A stretch of DNA of 64,000 bases from an uncultured Draconibacterium sp. (GCF_963675585.1 NZ_OY776414.1:3141001-3205000), one strand, 5' to 3'; positions 9,824-20,128 are shown, counted from the stretch's first letter. Translations and numbers: made by a program. Notes: generated from the sequence alone by a model not told the origin.

Positions 9824-10351
9824 TTAAATTGATAAGTTAAAACTGATTTCAGAGAAGTCTTCCTTGCTTTGTTTCTTAGGAAAAATCCTGTCGCCAAGAT
9901 TCTGGTTTAATTCCCAGTGCTTGTCTGTAATATGCGCACCGAATTCAGTAAGAATTAATTCTGTGGTATAAAACGATTCAGGAGTAGAAAGTTTTAAATA
10001 CAATCTTGCTGATTTTCCAAACTCCTTTTTAGGGAAATCACAAACAAAACGATACCGTCCCTCATCATCAACATTAATACTGGCAATTGGATTCGAAGAA
10101 TTGCCTGATAATACATGTAAAACAGCATTTGCTTTTGGCAACAAGTTTTGCTTATCATAAACTTTACCAGAAACAGCAATGTAATTTTCATGAAAAAATC
10201 CTGTTCTTAAATCCGGAACTGATAAATCAAAGTTTGTCTCTGTATTATTCCCTGCCTTTAAAATCGTCGAGGAAAGTAAAGAAATTCCAACAGTAGCAAA
10301 TGCTGAGTTTTTTAAAAAGTTTCTCCTTGTAGAGTGTTTTTCCATAGTCAT
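9824..10351 (-). CDS. Small Tat-exported protein with a beta-sandwich (CarboxypepD_reg / dioxygenase-like) domain
   Basis: 175 aa. The N-terminus carries a twin-arginine motif (STRRNFLKNS) followed by a hydrophobic stretch ending near SSTILKAG, so export by Tat is likely. The rest reads like a carboxypeptidase-regulatory or intradiol-dioxygenase beta-sandwich: IAVSGKVYDKQNLLPKANAV, then VDDEGRYRFVCDFP and LYLKLSTPESFYTTELIL. I see no metal-binding Tyr/His set, so I do not call an enzyme. It lies upstream of the two tail-collar genes on the same strand (27-base gap), so the three may form a unit. The second Met (residue 3) is an alternative start. Confidence 0.7.
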   Translation of the reverse strand: MTMEKHSTRRNFLKNSAFATVGISLLSSTILKAGNNTETNFDLSVPDLRTGFFHENYIAVSGKVYDKQNLLPKANAVLHVLSGNSSNPIASINVDDEGRYRFVCDFPKKEFGKSARLYLKLSTPESFYTTELILTEFGAHITDKHWELNQNLGDRIFPKKQSKEDFSEISFNLSI

Positions 10352-10780
10352 TTGAAGATTTTGATTTTATTATTAACCCTAATTTTTTTCAAATTACAAC
10401 TTAATTTTTAGAGTTATTATGTTTCATAACCAATTATGCTGAGTTATTGTTCCCGGGATTAGCCAAATTTTAGTTTGAATTAAATAATCGATCCCGGTTA
10501 GGGTATGTAACACTTTCTTCTTTTACCATATTTTGCGATGTGTTTAAATATTGCATCCAATTATTGTCAATTTAAGACCTTTTTTTCTTTTTATGGCCAT
10601 ATTTACAGTATTTTTTATAAATATTTTCAAACAGGTCTAACATAATATTCGATATTCGAATGGATTGTGCTGTTCAATTCCGAATAAAAAGGACAAGCAT
10701 AAGTATGATTTCCAAACTATTACATCGGAACCAAATAAAATCAAAACTACGATTAAAAATATCTGGTGGCTGTCACAAAA
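10352..10780. other. Intergenic region upstream of the Tat protein gene
   Basis: About 430 AT-rich bases, with a short palindrome TCCCGGGA near 10452 and no supportable coding sequence. It must hold the promoter for the minus-strand gene starting at 10351. Nothing else recognised. Confidence 0.45.
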
Positions 10781-10812
10781 AAAGGACAGAAACCAATCGG
10801 TTTCTGTCCTTT
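10781..10812 (-). terminator. Intrinsic terminator of the 1648-aa repeat protein gene
   Basis: Perfect 14-bp inverted repeat (AAAGGACAGAAACC / GGTTTCTGTCCTTT) with loop AATC, 26 bases past the stop at 10839. It differs from the hairpin at 2646 by compensating changes in the stem and is the outer edge of the long direct repeat. Confidence 0.8.
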
Positions 10813-12670
10813 AATTATACTGTACTATTTAATACTTCTTATCTCTTGTCGAGTATCAGTTTTTTAACTACACGTTGTCCGTCCGATTCGATCAGTACCA
10901 TGTACATGCCACTCACCTGGTCTGAAAGATTAATTTGAATTTTATCATTCGCACCGAAGTTCTTTCTGAACACTTCTGCTCCCGATAAATTCATTACCTT
11001 AATCTCAATATCTGTCGCTGATCTTTCCTGTAATTCCACAGTTACCAATCCTTTTGTTGGATTCGGATACAGGTTCAACTCAAAACTTCCTGCTGCAATG
11101 TCGCCGATTGATGTCGGATAACCATCCACTTCCAATACAAATGTATCTCTGGCCATGGCTCCAGATGTATCGGTGGCTGTTACCACAAAGCTGTAACTTC
11201 CCGTATCGGCAATCATTGGTGTGGCAGTTAATACTCCTGCTTCAATGGCTGCCCACGAAGGTAAACTTTCTGTGCCTTCCAGCATCACATCAAACTCAAG
11301 TACATCGTCGTCAACATCATCAAACACCACTCCCATCATTGCACTTAGTTCCAGCACAAACGAGTACGAAGCATTCACCATTCCGTCAGGTAGTGGAGTC
11401 ACCAAATAAGGTACATCGTTTACAGGATTTACAGTTAATACAAACGATACTTCGGTTTGTGCACCTTCGCTGTCCTCAACCACTACACTTATACTGTCTG
11501 TTCCGCTTTGGTTTGCTCCCAAAGTCAGACTTATGCTTCCGGTGGTATCTCCCTCGGTGTAAACCACTTCAATTCCGGTTACCAGTTCGCTGTTGCTATT
11601 TTCGGCCGTAATACTCAGTGTTTGTTCAACACAGTCAACTCCGGCTGAAATACCACTTAAAGCAATCACTACAGGACCTTCGTCTTCGTTTACACTTACA
11701 TCGGCTAGCGAGTCAAGTGTTGGTACTGCATTTTCTGCGTTTACAATAACAGCAAAACTTACAGTATCTTTTTCTTCGCCATAACTTACTTCCCAACTTT
11801 CTACCGTTGTTCCTGCAGGGAATAGTCCGTCTGCTCCAAGACCGGCGATTTGTGTAATTGTGGCACAGGCTTTTGAACTGAATACTTCAGGATAAGTAAT
11901 TGCGGTTTCACATACTCCGGCAGGCAGGCTTATTTCGATATCATCCACCGAACTCAACAATAGCTCAGATGAATCTTTTACATAAACCATCGCTTCGCAG
12001 GTACTTTCGTTACCGGCTTCATCAAATACACTTACTGCTAATTTTACCGAGTCGCCTACCTGGCTGCAATCAAATGTTGAAGGTGTTACTTCAATCTGTA
12101 AACTATCGTATGCCGAGGCATTGTCGCTGCTGCCACTGCTAATGGCCACAAGATCGGCTTCGGTAAGTTCGTAGCTGGCACTGTCAGTCAACCAAACCGT
12201 AATTGAATTACAGTTGGCCACAGGAGCGATTTCATCCTTAACCGTTACTTTGGCTTCACAAGTGGCTGTAATTCCACTCAGGTTACTTACGGTCATGGTA
12301 ATGCTGTTTTCGCCAAGATCGGCCGACGTAAATACACTTTGCGACAATTCAATACCTGAAATTCCACAGATGGCAGTTGAACCGGCATCGATCATCGATG
12401 AATCGATTACAGCAAAACCTTCCGACCCAAGAGTAACTTCAATGTCGTTGCAGGCCACCTCAGGCAACCAGTTATCGGCAATGGTTACTAAAGAACTACA
12501 GGTAGATACGTTACCTCCCACATCGGTTACACTCATTACAACTGTGTGTTCGCCAATGTCATGACAATAAAACTTAGTCATATCCAAAGTATAAGAAACA
12601 ATACCTCCTTCATCTGTAGATCCGTCATCAATAAATCCCGGATAAATACGTGCCTTGCCTTCTGTATCCA
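10781..12670. repeat. Long direct repeat, copy 2 (partner 2646-4535)
   Basis: Colinear with 2646-4535 at a constant offset of 8135 bases. It includes the terminator and the coding sequence for the terminal HYR, cadherin-like and sorting domains. Substitutions are scattered, and no frameshift or net length change was seen. Confidence 0.85.
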
Positions 12671-15600
12671 GTGTAATTCCAATGTCTTTACAGCTTGCTA
12701 CAGGTGCAATGGTATCCATTACTGTTACAGTTGAAGTACACGATCCAACATTACCGTTTACATCAGAGGCAAGTACAGTTATTGTATTAGGACCGACATT
12801 GCTGCCGTTAAAGTTTGATTTACTCAACCATATATCGGCAACACCACAGGCATCACCCGAGTTGCTAAAGATAAAGCTGGTATCGATGGATGCTACTCCT
12901 TTTGAATCGAGGTAAATGAAAGTATCCTGACAGAATACAACAGGTGCGATTGAATCCAATACAGTTACTTTAAAGTCTGTATAATTCGAATTACCATTGT
13001 CATCAACAGCAGTAAGGCGAACCGTTACTCCTTCCGGATCATCTTTTTTCGTCGCACTTTTTTCAGCTACCATTAGTTCAGGTTCAATGTATCCAACATA
13101 GCTACAATCAAAAGTATCTTTCGAAAGATACATGGTATCGATACCACAATTATCAAACGATTCAGCACCTGTAACTGACGCAGTTAAGAAAGCTATTCCG
13201 TCTGAATTCAGATACAATACTGTATCCTGAGCAATAACAGTTGGATCAATATTGTCTTCTATTGTAACATTAAAAATACTTATTGTTGTGTTGCCACTTC
13301 CGTCGATTACTGTTAATGTATCTTGCAGAGTACCCACTTCGCTACAATTAAAAGTGTCTTGCGAGAGATACATGGTATCAATACTGCAGTTATCGTATGA
13401 TTCATTGTCAACCGATATTGCAGTCAGATAAGCCAATCCGTTTGCATCAAGATATAAAGTTGTATCGTGAGATAAAGCACTTGGAGAGATTGTATCTTCA
13501 ACAGTAACATAGGCCAATTTTTTTGCTGAATTGCCGTTTACATCATTCACGGTTAAAGTAACCGCATTTGAACCTATTTCATCACAATCAAATGTGGTGC
13601 TGTCCAGGCTCATTGTTTCAATGGTGCAGTTATCAAAAGAACCATTGTCAATATCTGAAGAATCGATCGAAGCCGCGCCATTTTCATCCAGATAGACAGT
13701 AATATTTTGTGTTTCTACCGTTGGCGAGATTGTATCCAAAACTGTAACAAAGAAATCATCATAGCTTGAATTGCCACTACCATCTTCAGCAGTTAACCGT
13801 ACAAGTACTCCGAAAGGAGGAAGTTCGCCAGTGGCGCTTTTTAATCCAACCTGTACAGGAGCAAAAATGCCGATATCGCTGCAATCAAATGTATCCTGAG
13901 AAAGATACATTGTATCAATTCCACAATTATCATCCGTTCCATTATCCACACTAAACGGAGTTAAATAAGCCAATCCGTTAGCATCCAGGAACAATGTTGT
14001 ATCATGTGCAACAACTATTGGATCAACATTGTCTTCAACGGTTACATTTGCAATACATACTGAACTGTTGCCATTTACATCAGTTACAGTTACCGTATCT
14101 TTTTGAACTCCAAGGTCAACACAGGCGAAACTTGTTTTACTGAGTGTCATACCATCAATTCCGCAAGCATCGTCTGAACCTAAGCCAAAAGCTTCGGCAG
14201 TAAGGCTTACCAGCCCTTCAGAATCGAGTTCAAGTATAGTATCCTTGCATACTGCAACTGGTGGAATTGTATCTTCAACAATCACTCTAAACCATTCGTA
14301 GTCGTGATTATCATTTATGTCAACAACAGTAAGAAGTACCATTTGTCCTTCTGTTGGCACATCGATTTGTGCACTTTTTTCCCCAATAACGGCAGCTTCC
14401 TCAATATATCCAACATCACTACAGTCAAAGTTATATTTCGACAAATACATGGTGTCAATGCTGCAATTATCTGTTGAGCCACTTCCAATTGCTATAGCTG
14501 ATAACGATGCATTACCTTCCGCATCGAGATACAATGTTGTATCGTGTGCTACTGCTGTTGGATTGGTTACATCGTTAATTATTACTTTTTGTGTTACATC
14601 AATGTCATTTCCTTCTCCATCATCAAAGTTCCAGGTTATGGTATAAGTTCCCTGTTCGTTATAAGTCAGAGGATCTGAAGTAGTTCCTGTAATCACTCCG
14701 GAACAATCGTCGGTTGTAGTTGGAGCTGTAACCGTAGTTGAACATTCAGCAGTAATATCACTTAAAGTTGGAGTTACAGGATCTAAATCATTTACGGTAA
14801 TTGTTACGCTGGTTTCACAATCATCGATAGATGTACTTGAAACAGTATATGTAGTAGTTGAGTTGATTACAAAAGCCACTCCGTTTGTAATTCCATTGTC
14901 CCAGCTAAGTGTACCTCCGTTTTCGGAAGTTGCAGTTAAAGTTATTGAAGAACCGGCACAAACATAGCTTTCCGGTACTCCTGCAACATTAATCGGATCG
15001 CAAAGTACTGTAACAGCCGCTTTTCCGTCGCCCGACCAAATACCTGTTGAAGTTGATCCGCTAACAACTCCACCAATGTATGCAGAGCCACCACCTCCGG
15101 AGCCACCAGACGGACCAGTACCGGCACCGCCACCCCAGTAGCCGCCACCGCCGCCACCTGAGTCGCTCAGATTTGATTCTCCAACGCCCAATTGATAGCC
15201 TGTCGTCTGAGTTCCGGCATAACTTGGAGGGTAGGTTAAATCCGAGGATCCTTCAACACCAGATAAACCCCCACCGGAACCACCAGGTCCACTTGGAATA
15301 TCATTTGAACCACCGCCGCCTGCTCCGGCTACAATTACACGGTTACTTAAGGCTGTGCCACCAATGCGAATATCGGTGCCACCGCCGCCGCCGGCGCCAC
15401 AACAAGTACCGGCGCCACCACCATTCCAGGCAGTACCACCCGATGGTGCGCGTCCTTGCTGGCCGACATACACCGATATTGTTTGACCGGCTGTTAATGT
15501 ACATTCTCCTTTGGCATAACCACCAAGTCCACCAGGATAAGAAGTTCCTGCCGAACCTCCCTGGGCTCCCCAAACTTCCAATAAATATTTACCGGTATGT

Positions 15601-15785
15601 GGAGCAGTAAAAGTCTGCACACTCCCGGTATAATTATAAGTTGTTGTTTGCCCGAAAAGTACGGTAGTAGTTAGTACTACTAAAAAAACAGATAAAATTG
15701 TTCTCAACAATGATAGCGCATTCAAATTCGATGCAGAATTTTGAATACGATTTCTCTTTTGAACTTCTGAGTAGAAATGTTCCAT
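10839..15785 (-). CDS. Giant T9SS-secreted glycine-rich / HYR-like repeat adhesin (1648 aa)
   Basis: The start is placed at the ATG at 15785, 35 codons inside the longest frame, whose outermost start is only a TTG. From 15785 the N-terminus is a long signal peptide ending VVLTTTVLFGQ. A Gly-rich module follows (VWGAQGGSAG; CCGAGGGGGTDIRIGG), then a PKD/Ig-like segment (VCAGSSITLTATSENGG), a HYR domain (DITAECSTTVTAPTTTDDCSG) and about nine Ig-like repeats with YLDxxGxA / DNCxIDTMYLS / FDCSDVG signatures. The last ~620 residues nearly match the protein at 2704-8640 and end in a type A sorting domain (YPNPTKG; KKLILDKR). Several repeats carry a ~20-residue loop with an EKSA-like motif. A surface adhesin or matrix protein is inferred. 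Confidence 0.88.
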   Translation of the reverse strand: MEHFYSEVQKRNRIQNSASNLNALSLLRTILSVFLVVLTTTVLFGQTTTYNYTGSVQTFTAPHTGKYLLEVWGAQGGSAGTSYPGGLGGYAKGECTLTAGQTISVYVGQQGRAPSGGTAWNGGGAGTCCGAGGGGGTDIRIGGTALSNRVIVAGAGGGGSNDIPSGPGGSGGGLSGVEGSSDLTYPPSYAGTQTTGYQLGVGESNLSDSGGGGGGYWGGGAGTGPSGGSGGGGSAYIGGVVSGSTSTGIWSGDGKAAVTVLCDPINVAGVPESYVCAGSSITLTATSENGGTLSWDNGITNGVAFVINSTTTYTVSSTSIDDCETSVTITVNDLDPVTPTLSDITAECSTTVTAPTTTDDCSGVITGTTSDPLTYNEQGTYTITWNFDDGEGNDIDVTQKVIINDVTNPTAVAHDTTLYLDAEGNASLSAIAIGSGSTDNCSIDTMYLSKYNFDCSDVGYIEEAAVIGEKSAQIDVPTEGQMVLLTVVDINDNHDYEWFRVIVEDTIPPVAVCKDTILELDSEGLVSLTAEAFGLGSDDACGIDGMTLSKTSFACVDLGVQKDTVTVTDVNGNSSVCIANVTVEDNVDPIVVAHDTTLFLDANGLAYLTPFSVDNGTDDNCGIDTMYLSQDTFDCSDIGIFAPVQVGLKSATGELPPFGVLVRLTAEDGSGNSSYDDFFVTVLDTISPTVETQNITVYLDENGAASIDSSDIDNGSFDNCTIETMSLDSTTFDCDEIGSNAVTLTVNDVNGNSAKKLAYVTVEDTISPSALSHDTTLYLDANGLAYLTAISVDNESYDNCSIDTMYLSQDTFNCSEVGTLQDTLTVIDGSGNTTISIFNVTIEDNIDPTVIAQDTVLYLNSDGIAFLTASVTGAESFDNCGIDTMYLSKDTFDCSYVGYIEPELMVAEKSATKKDDPEGVTVRLTAVDDNGNSNYTDFKVTVLDSIAPVVFCQDTFIYLDSKGVASIDTSFIFSNSGDACGVADIWLSKSNFNGSNVGPNTITVLASDVNGNVGSCTSTVTVMDTIAPVASCKDIGITLDTEGKARIYPGFIDDGSTDEGGIVSYTLDMTKFYCHDIGEHTVVMSVTDVGGNVSTCSSLVTIADNWLPEVACNDIEVTLGSEGFAVIDSSMIDAGSTAICGISGIELSQSVFTSADLGENSITMTVSNLSGITATCEAKVTVKDEIAPVANCNSITVWLTDSASYELTEADLVAISSGSSDNASAYDSLQIEVTPSTFDCSQVGDSVKLAVSVFDEAGNESTCEAMVYVKDSSELLLSSVDDIEISLPAGVCETAITYPEVFSSKACATITQIAGLGADGLFPAGTTVESWEVSYGEEKDTVSFAVIVNAENAVPTLDSLADVSVNEDEGPVVIALSGISAGVDCVEQTLSITAENSNSELVTGIEVVYTEGDTTGSISLTLGANQSGTDSISVVVEDSEGAQTEVSFVLTVNPVNDVPYLVTPLPDGMVNASYSFVLELSAMMGVVFDDVDDDVLEFDVMLEGTESLPSWAAIEAGVLTATPMIADTGSYSFVVTATDTSGAMARDTFVLEVDGYPTSIGDIAAGSFELNLYPNPTKGLVTVELQERSATDIEIKVMNLSGAEVFRKNFGANDKIQINLSDQVSGMYMVLIESDGQRVVKKLILDKR

Positions 15786-15980
15786 AGTGTGTGTTTTAAA
15801 TCTTTTGATTTCAATGATTAAATTCGGACACAAGATATAATTGAACATAAGATTGATTATCAAAAAAACGTCTGATTTTATGTTAAGCAATGGATGATTT
15901 TTAATCAGCCTTTTGCCTACTCGCCATCAGAACATTATGCTAAACACGCCACAAACAACTCAGAATATGCAAATTAAAAT

Positions 15981-16010
15981 AAAGGCAGAAACCATTTGGT
16001 TTCTGCCTTT
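15981..16010 (-). terminator. Intrinsic terminator of the dihydroorotate-dehydrogenase-like gene
   Basis: Perfect 13-bp inverted repeat (AAAGGCAGAAACC / GGTTTCTGCCTTT) with loop ATTT, 37 bases past the stop at 16048. The core CAGAAACC is the same as in the hairpins at 2646 and 10781, although the gene is unrelated. Confidence 0.75.
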
Positions 16011-16047
16011 ATAAACTATTATAAGTTATTTTTACTTTGTGCTCAAA

Positions 16048-17061
16048 CTATACCATAGGGTACTTCTTAAAAATGGTTTCCGATTTCATGAGAATATCAA
16101 CGTATTGTGCGCGTTGGTATGCAAACGGATCTTTCATGTTTTTACGCGATAATTTACCACGGAAATCTTCCAATGATTTATAACCTTTGTCGTCCATCCA
16201 CTTATTCATATCCATTAAAATATCAGAAACAACCGATGGTGAATTACGATAAATAGTGCTTACCATCTGCACTACATCGGCTCCGGCCAATACCATTTTT
16301 ATTACATCGTTGGCATCGTAAATACCACGGCTCACACATACACTTCCATCAAGGTTTCCATGCAATAATCCGGCATAACGCAAACCAACCATGTGGTCTT
16401 TTGGATTACTCAATTCCCATGGATAGAAATATTCTTCTTTGTCGATATCAACTTCAGGCTGAAAAAATCGGTTAAAAAGCACGTAACCATCAGCACCAGC
16501 TTCATCCACCTTTTTTATGAAGTTTAGCGGATTGGTATAGAACAAACTAATTTTAACACTTACCGGAATACTCACCGCCTTTTTTACTGCTTTTACGATT
16601 TGTATTTGTTTATCTTCAATCGACTCGCCACTTACTTCGAAATAACCGGGAACTGCATACAAGTTAATCTCCAAACCGGCCACCCCTGTTTTTTCGAGCT
16701 CTTTGGCATATTCAACCCAGGTTGGTTCGTAAATGGCATTTAAACTAGCAAAAACCGGAACATTAACACTCTTTACCAGTTTTTCCACATTGTATAAATG
16801 CTCTTTAGGACCGGCATGTTCCAAACCAGGGAACAAGTTCGTCATTTCTGCATTTCGGTTTTCATATTCCGATAACTCCTCATCCATTTGCAGGTTTTCC
16901 AGCTGAATTTGCTCTTCAAACAGCGAACGATATACAATCGCGCCAATTCCTGCTTCTTCAATTTGTTTAATTACATCGGGTTTTGAAACCAGGTTACTTG
17001 CTCCAAGAATAAGTGGGTTTTTTAACTTAATTCCCATGTAGGTTGTTGATAGATCTGCCAT
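16048..17061 (-). CDS. Dihydroorotate dehydrogenase-like FMN oxidoreductase
   Basis: 337 aa, TIM-barrel flavoprotein of the dihydroorotate dehydrogenase superfamily. Family features are YMGIKLKNPLILGAS at the N-terminus, IPVSVKIS, the barrel segment ADGYVLFNRF, and the phosphate-binding end VCVSRGIYDANDVIKMVLAGADVVQMVS. The usual class 1 substrate-binding Asn/Cys segments are not obvious, so this is probably the paralogue common in Bacteroidota annotated only as DHODH-like, not PyrD. The gene stands alone with its own terminator (15981-16010). Substrate is unknown. Confidence 0.8.
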   Translation of the reverse strand: MADLSTTYMGIKLKNPLILGASNLVSKPDVIKQIEEAGIGAIVYRSLFEEQIQLENLQMDEELSEYENRNAEMTNLFPGLEHAGPKEHLYNVEKLVKSVNVPVFASLNAIYEPTWVEYAKELEKTGVAGLEINLYAVPGYFEVSGESIEDKQIQIVKAVKKAVSIPVSVKISLFYTNPLNFIKKVDEAGADGYVLFNRFFQPEVDIDKEEYFYPWELSNPKDHMVGLRYAGLLHGNLDGSVCVSRGIYDANDVIKMVLAGADVVQMVSTIYRNSPSVVSDILMDMNKWMDDKGYKSLEDFRGKLSRKNMKDPFAYQRAQYVDILMKSETIFKKYPMV

Positions 17062-17373
17062 AATTATAGTTTTTTAGTGATTTTACTTCTTTGTTTTTTA
17101 ACAGTAACTGAAAATACAAATAATTTGTTCAATAACGAAGTTAAATTTTATTGATGAAAGATAGATAAAAGTATGTTAGAAGCGCGAAGTCAGAAGTTGG
17201 AAGTTTTTGTCGGACTGAGACCTTACTTGAAATACTCTTTTCAGAAGCCATCGCTTCTGCAGAGCGAGACCGAAACAGGGGATATCTGCAAGTCACTTCA
17301 CACTCTTTACAAAAAACAAAAAAACCACCTGCCTAACGACAGATGGTTTTCAATATGATTTCTAAAAACTCGA
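17062..17373. other. Intergenic region with decayed repeat-like sequence
   Basis: A 312-base gap. It contains a strong 7-bp hairpin, CAGAAGC CATC GCTTCTG (17242-17259), in a GC-richer patch resembling intergenic repeat debris, and the pyrophosphatase terminator near its right end. A short open frame inside it has no coding character. Confidence 0.5.
17321..17350 (-). terminator. Probable terminator of hppA
   Basis: Imperfect hairpin AAAACCACCTG / CAGATGGTTTT (one G-U pair on the minus strand), loop of 8 bases, 24 bases past the hppA stop. On the minus strand it ends in a run of T. Confidence 0.65.
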
Positions 17374-19671
17374 TTAGAATAACAAACTTAATGTTACGGT
17401 TAAACCGGCCATTACAACCGAAACCATAGTCATTAATTTAATCAGGATATTTAATGATGGGCCCGATGTATCTTTAAACGGATCACCAACGGTATCACCA
17501 ACAACAGCAGCATGGTGTGCTTCGCTACCTTTACCTCCGTAGTTTCCTTTTTCTACAAATTTCTTTGCATTATCCCAGGCACCACCGGCATTGTTCATGA
17601 AAACAGCAAGAGTAAAACCAGCAGTTAAACCACCAGCCAATAGACCGATAACACCGGCAACTCCCATTGTTGCACCTACAACGATAGGAACAATAATAGC
17701 AACCAATGAAGGAAGTAACATTTCACGCTGAGCTCCTTTTGTTGAGATCTCAACACATTTTGCATATTCAGGAGTAGCTGTTCCTTCAAGGATTCCTTTA
17801 ATTTCGCGGAACTGACGACGTACTTCATCAACCATTGCACCGGCAGCACGTCCAACAGCTTTCATTGTCATTGCACTGAAAAGGAAGGCCATCATTGAAC
17901 CTAAAAACAAACCACCTAAAAACAACGGATTAAACAGCGTTATGTCGTACGAAGCTGCCAGATCTTTAACCGATGCGGTAGAAATTTTCACCACTTTCAT
18001 ACCATCGTGAGCAGCCGGAGCCACATCGTTATAAAAGATATATTCTCCTTTGGTGATAAAACCTTCACCTGCTTTTGCAATTTTACCAAACCACAAACGA
18101 ACTTCTTCCATATAAGCAGAAATAAGTGCCATTGCAGTTAAAGCAGCCGAACCAATTGCAAAACCTTTACCGGTAGCAGCTGTAGTATTTCCTAACATAT
18201 CCAAAGCATCAGTACGTTCACGTACTTCCGGTGGTAGTTCTGCCATTTCAGCGTTACCACCTGCATTATCAGCAATCGGACCAAAAGCATCGGTTGCCAA
18301 AGTAATACCTAAAGTAGAAAGCATACCAACGGCGGCAAATCCAATACCGTAAACTCCCATTGCAAAATGAGTTGCACCACCGGCAGCCCAGAAAGAACCC
18401 ATAATTCCAAGAACAATTGTTACAACCGGAATCCAGGTAGAGTACATTCCAACAGCCAAACCATCGATGATAGTTGTTGCCGGTCCTTGTTGTGCTTGTT
18501 CCGCAATACCTTTGGTTGGTTTGTATTCATCAGAAGTATAATACTCTGTTGCCTGACCAATAATTACGCCGGCAGATAAACCAATAATTACAGCCCAAAA
18601 TACACCCCAGGTTACCCATCCAAAATAAGCCATTCCTGCCATAGCAATCAGAATAAGAAGTGAACTTCCTCCTGTTCCAATTAACAATGCATTTAATAAA
18701 TTTTTCTGAGTTGCTGATTCTTTTGTGCGAACCATAAAAATACCAACAATTGAAAGTATGATTCCAATTGCCGCCACAATCATTGGAGCAGTAACCGCTT
18801 TAATAGGATCAATATTTAAATCGCTTAAAACAATTGCTGGAAGAGCAGCCCCCAAAGCAGCAGTTGCCAAAATAGAACCGGCATACGATTCGTAAAGGTC
18901 AGCTCCCATACCTGCTACGTCACCTACGTTATCACCTACGTTATCAGCAATAGTTGCCGGGTTACGCGGATCATCTTCAGGAATACCAGCTTCAACTTTA
19001 CCAACAAGGTCGGCACCAACATCAGCTGCTTTTGTATAAATACCACCACCAACACGAGCGAACAAGGCCTGAGTAGAAGCACCCATTCCGAATGTTAACA
19101 TGGTAGTTGTAATTTCAATTAATTTTTGAGAATCAGTAGTACCCGGATGAACAAAGCTAAGGCCTGCAAAATGCAATCCGTTTAACATATGCTCAGGAGT
19201 AAAAATAACTTCTGTTAGTAATAAATACCAGGCTGCAATGTCGAGTAATGCAAAGCCTACAACAACCAATCCCATTACTGCACCACTACGAAAAGCTACC
19301 TGTAACCCTTTGTTCAAAGATTTAGAAGCTCCGTGTGCTGTACGTGCAGAAGCAAAAGTTGCGGTTTTCATTCCCAGGAATCCACAAAGGCCTGAAAAGA
19401 AACCACCGGTAAGAAAGGCAATAGGTACAAATGGATTTTGTACGCCAAAATAAGCCATAATTGCAAGCAGAACGAAAAGAATAACAAATACAATTCCAAC
19501 TACTTTGTACTGCCGTTTAAGATAAGCCATTGCACCTTCACGTACGTATTGGGCAATTTCTTTCATTCGGTCAGTACCTTCCGAATTCTTCATCATCGAT
19601 TTGAAGAAAAACCAGGCAAACACCAATGCCAGAATAGAGGCAAATGGCACTATTAAGAAAATGTTGCTCAT
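17374..19671 (-). CDS. hppA: Ion-translocating membrane pyrophosphatase
   Basis: 765 aa, about 16 hydrophobic segments, full length for the family. It hydrolyses pyrophosphate and pumps Na+ and/or H+ out of the cytoplasm. The catalytic loop is intact: [20 protein letters not shown] then [21 protein letters not shown] second signature region is [20 protein letters not shown], and the C-terminal one is [12 protein letters not shown] with [16 protein letters not shown]. The cation-specificity site reads [10 protein letters not shown]. Ala after GNTTA, where K+-independent enzymes have Lys, predicts a K+-dependent enzyme. Whether it moves Na+, H+ or both cannot be read with confidence. It is monocistronic, with a long upstream region and its own terminator. 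Confidence 0.95.
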   Translation of the reverse strand: MSNIFLIVPFASILALVFAWFFFKSMMKNSEGTDRMKEIAQYVREGAMAYLKRQYKVVGIVFVILFVLLAIMAYFGVQNPFVPIAFLTGGFFSGLCGFLGMKTATFASARTAHGASKSLNKGLQVAFRSGAVMGLVVVGFALLDIAAWYLLLTEVIFTPEHMLNGLHFAGLSFVHPGTTDSQKLIEITTTMLTFGMGASTQALFARVGGGIYTKAADVGADLVGKVEAGIPEDDPRNPATIADNVGDNVGDVAGMGADLYESYAGSILATAALGAALPAIVLSDLNIDPIKAVTAPMIVAAIGIILSIVGIFMVRTKESATQKNLLNALLIGTGGSSLLILIAMAGMAYFGWVTWGVFWAVIIGLSAGVIIGQATEYYTSDEYKPTKGIAEQAQQGPATTIIDGLAVGMYSTWIPVVTIVLGIMGSFWAAGGATHFAMGVYGIGFAAVGMLSTLGITLATDAFGPIADNAGGNAEMAELPPEVRERTDALDMLGNTTAATGKGFAIGSAALTAMALISAYMEEVRLWFGKIAKAGEGFITKGEYIFYNDVAPAAHDGMKVVKISTASVKDLAASYDITLFNPLFLGGLFLGSMMAFLFSAMTMKAVGRAAGAMVDEVRRQFREIKGILEGTATPEYAKCVEISTKGAQREMLLPSLVAIIVPIVVGATMGVAGVIGLLAGGLTAGFTLAVFMNNAGGAWDNAKKFVEKGNYGGKGSEAHHAAVVGDTVGDPFKDTSGPSLNILIKLMTMVSVVMAGLTVTLSLLF

Positions 19672-20128
19672 AAGATGATAATTTTTAATGCAACCACAGA
19701 ATTTCTGCGATTACGGTTTAGATATTAAATGTTGATAATCTCTTTTCCAATTTGGTTTTGTTTAGCTTTCGAATTAAAAATTCTTTGCAATAGACAAAGA
19801 TAATTTTATTGTTGAATTACGAATTCTCCAGAAACCTATTTGACAACACCTTGAAAATTTTTTAACAATAAAACAACCGCCGGATAACGATTTAACACAA
19901 CCTGAAAAGAATATGTAACAATAAACAACTGCCGCGACATCTAAACTTACGATTTAATACACATAAACTAAAAACAGCTACAAACAAGTGGTAAAATTTA
20001 TGCCGGCATTATTTAGCCAATTGCAATTTTCACATTACTATATCATCAATTCAAACATTTAAATGTGGCAGTTGTTAAACCACTTTAGCCCATTTAACAA
20101 CCTTTACAATTGAAATAAAATCAATTTT
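19672..20128. other. Divergent intergenic region (hppA / aldo-keto reductase)
   Basis: 457 AT-rich bases separating divergent genes, so it must hold both promoters. A short imperfect direct repeat is visible (TAACAATAAAACAACCGCCG near 19863 and TAACAATAAACAACTGCCGC near 19916), spaced ~53 bases. No coding sequence or structured RNA recognised. Confidence 0.45.

Noticed and set aside
8705..10351. Prophage or contractile injection system
   Set aside because: Only collar-domain proteins are present; no capsid, sheath, tube, baseplate, integrase or lysis genes were found nearby.
15080..15610. 176-codon plus-strand frame rich in His/Arg/Gln
   Set aside because: Shadow of the Gly-rich module of the giant gene on the other strand, with no start context or family similarity.
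17173..17358. 61-codon frame between the DHODH-like gene and hppA
   Set aside because: It lies in repeat-like debris and runs across the hppA terminator; no family-like sequence.
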